Assembly: GCA_027186245.1 (NCBI GenBank)
Contig: CP114481.1
Location: 36,859,501 to 36,923,500 of the forward strand
Source of the DNA: Coriaria nepalensis
Taxonomy: Eukaryota; Streptophyta; Magnoliopsida; Cucurbitales; Coriariaceae
Direction of reading: 5' to 3'
DNA length: 64,000 nt
A model generated the notes under the pieces. That model was not told where the DNA came from. It searched no databases and was given only the letters and a program-made list of their open reading frames with translations. A program made the translations under genes and the position numbers. Shown piece by piece: positions 61,248 to 64,000 of the stretch (the first letter of the stretch is position 1; each line of letters starts with the position of its first letter).

Positions 61248-63807
61248 AAGTCAATAACCTATTTCAAAGCAATTCGAACGAATTCTAGTTTTGCACTACA
61301 GAGACAACTTTTGTGCATAACTTGCAAATGATCATTGCAAGGAAAGTGTCCATTCGTTTAAAATTAAAATCATTTCAATGAGTCCTTTCAAGTCAATAAC
61401 TTATTTCGAAGAAAGTCGAACGAATTCTAGTTTTGCACTACAGAGACAACTTTTGTGCATAACTTGCAAATGATCATTGCAAGGAAAGTGTGCATTCGTT
61501 GAAAATTAAAATCATTTCAATGAGTCATTTCAAGTCAATAACTTATTTCAAAGCAATTTGAACGAATTCTAGTTTTGCACTACAGACACAACTTCTGTGC
61601 ATAACTTCCAAATGATCATTGCAAGGAAAGTGTGCATTCGTTTAACCTTAAAATCATTTCAATGAGTTATTTAAAGTCAATAACTTATTTCAAAGCAATT
61701 CGAACGAATTCTAGTTTTGCACTACAGAGACAACTTTTGTGCATAACTTGCAAATGATTATTGCAAGGAAAGTGTGCATTCGTTTAAAATTAAAATCATT
61801 TCAATGAGTCCTTTCAAGTCAATAACTTATTTCGAAGCAAGTCGATCGAATTCTAGTTTTGCACCACAGAGACAACTTTTGTGCATAACTTGCAAATGAT
61901 CATTGCAAGGAAAGTGTGCATTCGTTTAACCTTAAAATCATTTCAATGAGTCATTTCAAGTCAATAACTTATTTCAAAGCAATTCGAACGAATTCTAGTT
62001 TTGCACTACAGAGACAACTTTTGTGCATAACTTGCAAATGATCATTGCAAGGAAAGTGTGCATTCGTTTAAAATTAAAATCATTTCAATGAGTCCTTTCA
62101 AGTCAATAACTTATTTCGAAGCAAGTAGAACGAATTCTAGTTTTCCACTATAGAGACAACTTTTGTGCATAACTTCCAAATGATCATTGCAAGGAAAGTG
62201 TGCATTCGTTTAACCTTAAAATCATATCAATGAGTCATTTCAAGTCAATAACTTACTTCAAAGCAATTCGAACGAATTCTAGTTTTGCACTACAGACACA
62301 ACTTTTGTGCATAACTTGCAAATGATCATTGCAAGGAAAGTGTGCATTCGTTTAACCTTAAAATCATTTCAATGAGTCATTTCAAGTCAATAACCTATTT
62401 CAAAGCAATTCGAACGAATTCTAGTTTTGCACTACAGAGACAACTTTTGTGCATAACTTGCAAATGATCATTGCAAGGAAAGTGTCCATTCGTTTAAAAT
62501 TAAAATCATTTCAATGAGTCCTTTCAAGTCAATAACTTATTTCGAAGAAAGTCGAACGAATTCTAGTTTTGCACTACAAACACAACTTTTGTGCATAACT
62601 TGCAAATGATCATTGCAAGGAAAGTGTGCATTCGTTTAACCTTAAAATCATTTCAATGAGTCATTTCAAGTCAATAACTTATTTCAAAGCAATTTGAACG
62701 AATTCTAGTTTTGCACTACAGACACAACTTCTGTGCATAACTTCCAAATGATCATTGCAAGGAAAGTGTGCATTCGTTTAACCTTAAAATCATTTCAATG
62801 AGTCATTTCAAGTCAATAACTTATTTCAAAGCAATTCGAACGAATTCTAGTTTTGCACTACAGAGACAACTTTTGTGCATAACTTGCAAATGATTATTGC
62901 AAGGAAAGTGTGCATTCGTTTAAAATTAAAATCATTTCAATGAGTCCTTTCAAGTCAATAACTTATTTCGAAGAAAGTCGAACGAATTCTAGTTTTGCAC
63001 TACAGAGACAACTTTTGTGCATAACTTGCAAATGATCATTGCAAGGAAAGTGTGCATTCGTTGAAAATTAAAATCATTTCAATGAGTCATTTCAAGTCAA
63101 TAACTTATTTCGAAGCAATTTGAACGAATTCTAGTTTTCCACTACAGACACAACTTCTGTGCATAACTTCCAAATGATCATTGCAAGGAAAGTGTGCATT
63201 CGTTTAACCTTAAAATCATTTCAATGAGTCATTTAAAGTCAATAACTTATTTCAAAGCAATTCGAACGAATTCTAGTTTTGCACTACAGAGACAACTTTT
63301 GTGCATAACTTGCAAATGATTATTGCAAGGAAAGTGTGCATTCGTTTAAAATTAAAATCATTTCAATGAGTCCTTTCAAGTCAATAACTTATTTCGAAGC
63401 AAGTCGATCGAATTCTAGTTTTGCACCACAGAGACAACTTTTGTGCATAACTTGCAAATGATCATTGCAAGGAAAGTGTGCATTCGTTTAACCTTAAAAT
63501 CATTTCAATGAGTCATTTCAAGTCAATAACTTATTTCAAAGCAATTCGAACGAATTCTAGTTTTGCACTACAGAGACAACTTTTGTGCATAACTTGCAAA
63601 TGATCATTGCAAGGAAAGTGTGCATTCGTTTAAAATTAAAATCATTTCAATGAGTCCTTTCAAGTCAATAACTTATTTCGAAGAAAGTCGAACGAATTCT
63701 AGTTTTGCACTATAGACATAACTTTTGTGCATAACTTGCAAATGATCATTGCAAGGAAAGTGTGCATTCGTTTAAAATTAAAATCAATTCAATGAGTCAT
63801 TTCAAGT
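58995..63807 (+). repeat. 21-mer (2,982-bp) offset duplication
   Basis: About 58,995-60,825 matches 61,977-63,807 at an offset of 2,982 bp (21 x 142). Shared markers are the H unit AAGTAGAACG (59,137/62,119), CATATCAATG, CCTATTTC, TCCATTCG, AATTTGAACG, GATTATTGC and CACTATAGACATA (60,728/63,710). Differences cluster near 63,11x-63,23x (CGAAGCAATTTG, TTTTCCAC, GTCATTTAAAG). It ends where 60,82x has CAAGTGAATAAC and 63,80x has CAAGTCAATAACTTAC. GTTATTTAAAG also recurs at 1,420 bp (60,246/61,666). Confidence 0.75.
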
Positions 63808-64000
63808 CAATAACTTACTTCAAAGCAAGTCGAACGTATTCTAGTTTTGCACTACAGACACAACTTTTGTGCATAACTTGCAAATGATCATTGCAGGGAA
63901 AGTGTGCATTCGTTTAACCTTAAAATAATTTCAATGAGTCATTTCAAGTCAATAACTTATTTCATAGCAAGTCGAACGTATTCTAGGTTTGCACTACAGA
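63808..64000 (+). repeat. End of window: F and C units and a 36-bp partial monomer
   Basis: After the 21-mer block the array continues with an F unit (TTACTTCA, CGTATTC, GCAGGG) and a C unit with CTAGGTTTGC, of the kind seen at 29.9, 32.2, 35.0, 36.4, 47.1 and 48.1 kb. The last monomer starts at 63,965 and is cut by the window edge after 36 bp, so the array extends beyond this window. Confidence 0.85.

Larger units (their letters stand above)
1..64000 (+). repeat. Continuous 142-bp satellite DNA array, 450 complete monomers
   Basis: The same 142-bp unit repeats head to tail from the first base to the last, always on the same strand. Phase checks at 5,113, 10,367, 30,311, 45,647, 52,321, 57,433 and 63,965 all fall on 1 + 142n, after adding 16 bp for each of four long monomers. 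The array therefore contains 446 units of 142 bp and 4 of 158 bp, with no other net insertion or deletion. Units differ by a limited set of recurrent substitutions. No transposon, inversion, gene or unique spacer interrupts it. The structure is typical of (peri)centromeric satellite heterochromatin in a eukaryote. Unit length, AT-richness and the EcoRI site match the major Tenebrio molitor satellite as I remember it; the species call is an inference, the satellite call is certain. Confidence 0.98.

Noticed and set aside
1..64000. CRISPR-like regular repetition
   Set aside because: The 142-bp repeats are directly contiguous, with no unique spacers, leader or cas genes, and the context is eukaryotic satellite DNA.
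1..64000. Genes, tRNA or rRNA, or transposon insertions hidden in the array
   Set aside because: Monomer phase is maintained from end to end and every stretch can be assigned to the satellite. No non-satellite segment, target-site duplication, terminal repeat or RNA-gene signature was seen on either strand.
1..64000. An undescribed genetic system encoded here
   Set aside because: Nothing is encoded. The interesting content is the architecture and history of the satellite array, and I see no evidence for a new functional system.

Overview
The whole window is one uninterrupted tandem satellite array. The unit is a 142-bp, AT-rich monomer (about 32% GC in the representative unit), always in the same head-to-tail orientation. 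Counting phase from base 1, the window holds 450 complete monomers (446 of 142 bp and 4 of 158 bp, together 63,964 bp) plus the first 36 bp of another. I found no protein-coding gene, rRNA, tRNA, transposon, CRISPR array or unique sequence on either strand.

Organism: this is eukaryotic constitutive heterochromatin (centromere or pericentromere) from a long-read assembly. The unit length of exactly 142 bp, the AT-richness, the low divergence and one EcoRI site in most units fit what is known of the dominant 142-bp pericentromeric satellite of the yellow mealworm Tenebrio molitor, which makes up about half of that genome. That assignment is recall plus inference, not a database match.

Layout: the array is a mosaic of a few linked-variant monomer types (called A/B, C, D, E, F, G and H here) arranged in nested higher-order repeats (HORs) of many lengths. 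From left to right: an 18-monomer offset duplication (1-3,226) that encloses a trimer duplication near 1.25-2.08 kb; a 10/9-mer pair (3.37-6.23 kb); an 8-mer pair (7.08-9.40 kb); a very recent 8,410-bp (59-monomer) tandem duplication (about 10.37-27.19 kb) that itself contains two copies of a 1,436-bp 10-mer pair carrying a private 16-bp duplication; a 9-mer pair (25.71-28.18 kb); 16-mer and 5-mer duplications (29.7-34.7 kb); a 26-monomer, 3,692-bp pair (38.49-45.50 kb) with a nested 12-mer; a more diverged stretch (45.5-51.9 kb) with a distant paralogue at 34.5-36.5 kb; and overlapping 4-, 12-, 8-, 16- and 21-mer duplications (51.9-63.8 kb). Every offset checked is an exact multiple of 142 bp, plus 16 bp for each long monomer crossed.

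No genes work together here. What the window records is array evolution: repeated unequal exchange in register, local spread of private variants, and one datable slippage event. Short dyad symmetries, A/T tracts and an internal 13-bp repeat are the only candidate functional structure inside the monomer. A canonical CENP-B box is absent.
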